DNA from: Gluconobacter morbifer G707
GTDB taxonomy: Bacteria; Pseudomonadota; Alphaproteobacteria; Acetobacterales; Acetobacteraceae
Reading direction: 5' to 3'
Assembly: GCF_000234355.1 (NCBI RefSeq)
Contig: NZ_AGQV01000010.1
Span: forward strand, 124,001 to 188,000
DNA: 64,000 nucleotides
Shown: piece after piece, positions 63,210-64,000 of the stretch
Numbering within the stretch: the first letter of the stretch is position 1
Layout of the letters: every line of letters begins with the position of its first letter
Notes under the pieces: model-generated
Seen by the model: only the letters and a program-made list of their open reading frames with translations
Told to the model about the DNA's origin: nothing
The model's database searches: none
Program-made: the position numbers and the translations under genes

Positions 63210-64000
63210 ATGACCCCCGCTCTCTATGGCCGCCAGTGGGCCGAAAACCCGCTGCGTGAAATTCTGGCCGGCATGGTTGGCACTTTCGCGCTCATTCCAG
63301 AAGTAATCGCATTTTCCTACATCGCAGGCGTCTCACCTGCCGTTTCGCTTTTCGCTTCCTTCGTTATTTCCGTTTCGATTGCCATTTTTGGCGGTCGGCC
63401 GGGCATGATTTCGGGAGCCGCCGGATCAGTCGCGCTTGTCGCGGCCCCGCTCGTCCATGCGCACGGCGTCCAGGCCATGCTGCTCGCAACCCTGATCGCC
63501 GGTGCGCTTCAGGTCCTGTTCGGAATACTGCGCCTTCAGGCCGTCATGCGCTTCGTCCCGGCTGAAGTCAGAACCGGCTTCGTCAACGCATTGGCCATTC
63601 TGATTTTCTCGGCCCAGGTCCCACAGATGCTCGGCGTCACGTGGCATACTTATGCGCTGATCGCTCTGGGGCTCATCATCATCTATCTGCTGCCCCGACT
63701 TTCGGATGCCATTCCATCCCCCCTCATCTGCATCGTTCTTCTGACTGGCATCACCATGATCTCGCCCATGCCCGTCCATACGGTCGCCGATCTTGGAGAA
63801 CTGCCCACCGGCCTGCCCCATCTGACGATCCCCCATCTTCCGCTCAACTGGGCGACATTCTCCGTTGTCCTTCCCTACGCCGTCGCCATGGCAGCCGTCG
63901 GGCTTCTGGAATCCCTGATGACCGCGTCTGTCGTCGATGACGCCACCGATACCCATGGCGATCAGCAGATGGAATGCACGGGTCTTGGCATTTCCAATAT
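63210..64000 (+). CDS. SulP-family inorganic anion transporter, 3' end cut by the window
   Basis: At least 263 residues, cut off at the window end. ATG 63210 follows AAGGA by five bases; ATG 63204 is in frame. The start is LREILAGMVGTFALIPEVIAFSYIAGVSP, the typical SulP opening, with repeated spans and FVPAEVRTGFVNALAILIF matching the signature. Sulfate or another anion may be carried. The STAS domain would lie beyond the window. Confidence 0.9.
   Translation, partial: MTPALYGRQWAENPLREILAGMVGTFALIPEVIAFSYIAGVSPAVSLFASFVISVSIAIFGGRPGMISGAAGSVALVAAPLVHAHGVQAMLLATLIAGALQVLFGILRLQAVMRFVPAEVRTGFVNALAILIFSAQVPQMLGVTWHTYALIALGLIIIYLLPRLSDAIPSPLICIVLLTGITMISPMPVHTVADLGELPTGLPHLTIPHLPLNWATFSVVLPYAVAMAAVGLLESLMTASVVDDATDTHGDQQMECTGLGISN

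Overview
The window reads as a chromosomal segment of an alphaproteobacterium, most likely an acetic acid bacterium close to Gluconobacter (inference from protein style, Entner-Doudoroff genes, a YfdX-family protein, an SDR with a twin-arginine-like leader, and moderately high GC). It is densely coded, mostly core metabolism, with two accessory-looking tracts: an AT-rich flagellar block (about 12.6-18.6 kb) and a surface-polysaccharide block (about 42.4-51.7 kb). No prophage, CRISPR array or intact insertion sequence was seen.

Layout. 1-8 kb (all minus): a truncated SDR dehydrogenase, then DUF3576 lipoprotein-leuS-lptE-holA, and a large SARP/BTAD-type regulator. 8.4-8.7 kb: a tRNA-Arg(CCU) gene interrupted by a group I self-splicing intron. 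8.8-12.5 kb: a membrane protein, an AEC transporter, a low-molecular-weight phosphatase, a 2-hydroxyacid dehydrogenase and NAD kinase. 12.7-18.6 kb: fliK-flgD-fliF-fliG-fliH-fliN, where fliH appears frameshifted at an A7 tract. 18.8-25.5 kb: a six-gene overlapping chain joining a tripartite EmrAB/NodT-type efflux system to purH. 25.6-28.1 kb: edd-eda. 28.5-34.1 kb: a YfdX protein, aroQ-accB-accC-NIPSNAP, RlpA and a YihY/BrkB membrane protein. 34.3-35.7 kb: an ornithine decarboxylase with a long structured leader. 35.8-36.6 kb: two small unknown genes behind a Fur-like box. 36.7-42.4 kb: molybdenum-cofactor genes moeA-moaA-moaC-(mobA-moaD fusion)-moaE, with divergent xdhC and mocA. 42.4-51.7 kb: manC, a secreted beta-helix-like protein, two glycosyltransferases (one with TPR repeats) and a KpsT/KpsM/KpsE-type exporter. 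51.8-60.5 kb: ilvE, rpsI-rplM, an unknown envelope protein, an NAD(P)-binding protein, glycerate 2-kinase, a DMT transporter and a phosphohexomutase. 60.5-64 kb: an AT-rich gap, an IS5-family transposase remnant, tRNA-His, a second SDR and the start of a SulP transporter.

Themes. ManC and the phosphohexomutase could together supply GDP-mannose for the ABC-exported polysaccharide. XdhC and MocA next to the Moa/Moe genes point to maturation of a molybdenum hydroxylase of the xanthine/aldehyde dehydrogenase type. edd-eda is the Entner-Doudoroff route, and the glycerate kinase and hydroxyacid dehydrogenase fit sugar-acid metabolism. The most notable non-standard features are the intron-split tRNA-Arg, the fliH frameshift site, the structured leader upstream of the ornithine decarboxylase, the MobA-MoaD fusion with an internal ribosome-binding site, and the Fur-box-controlled pair of unknown genes.
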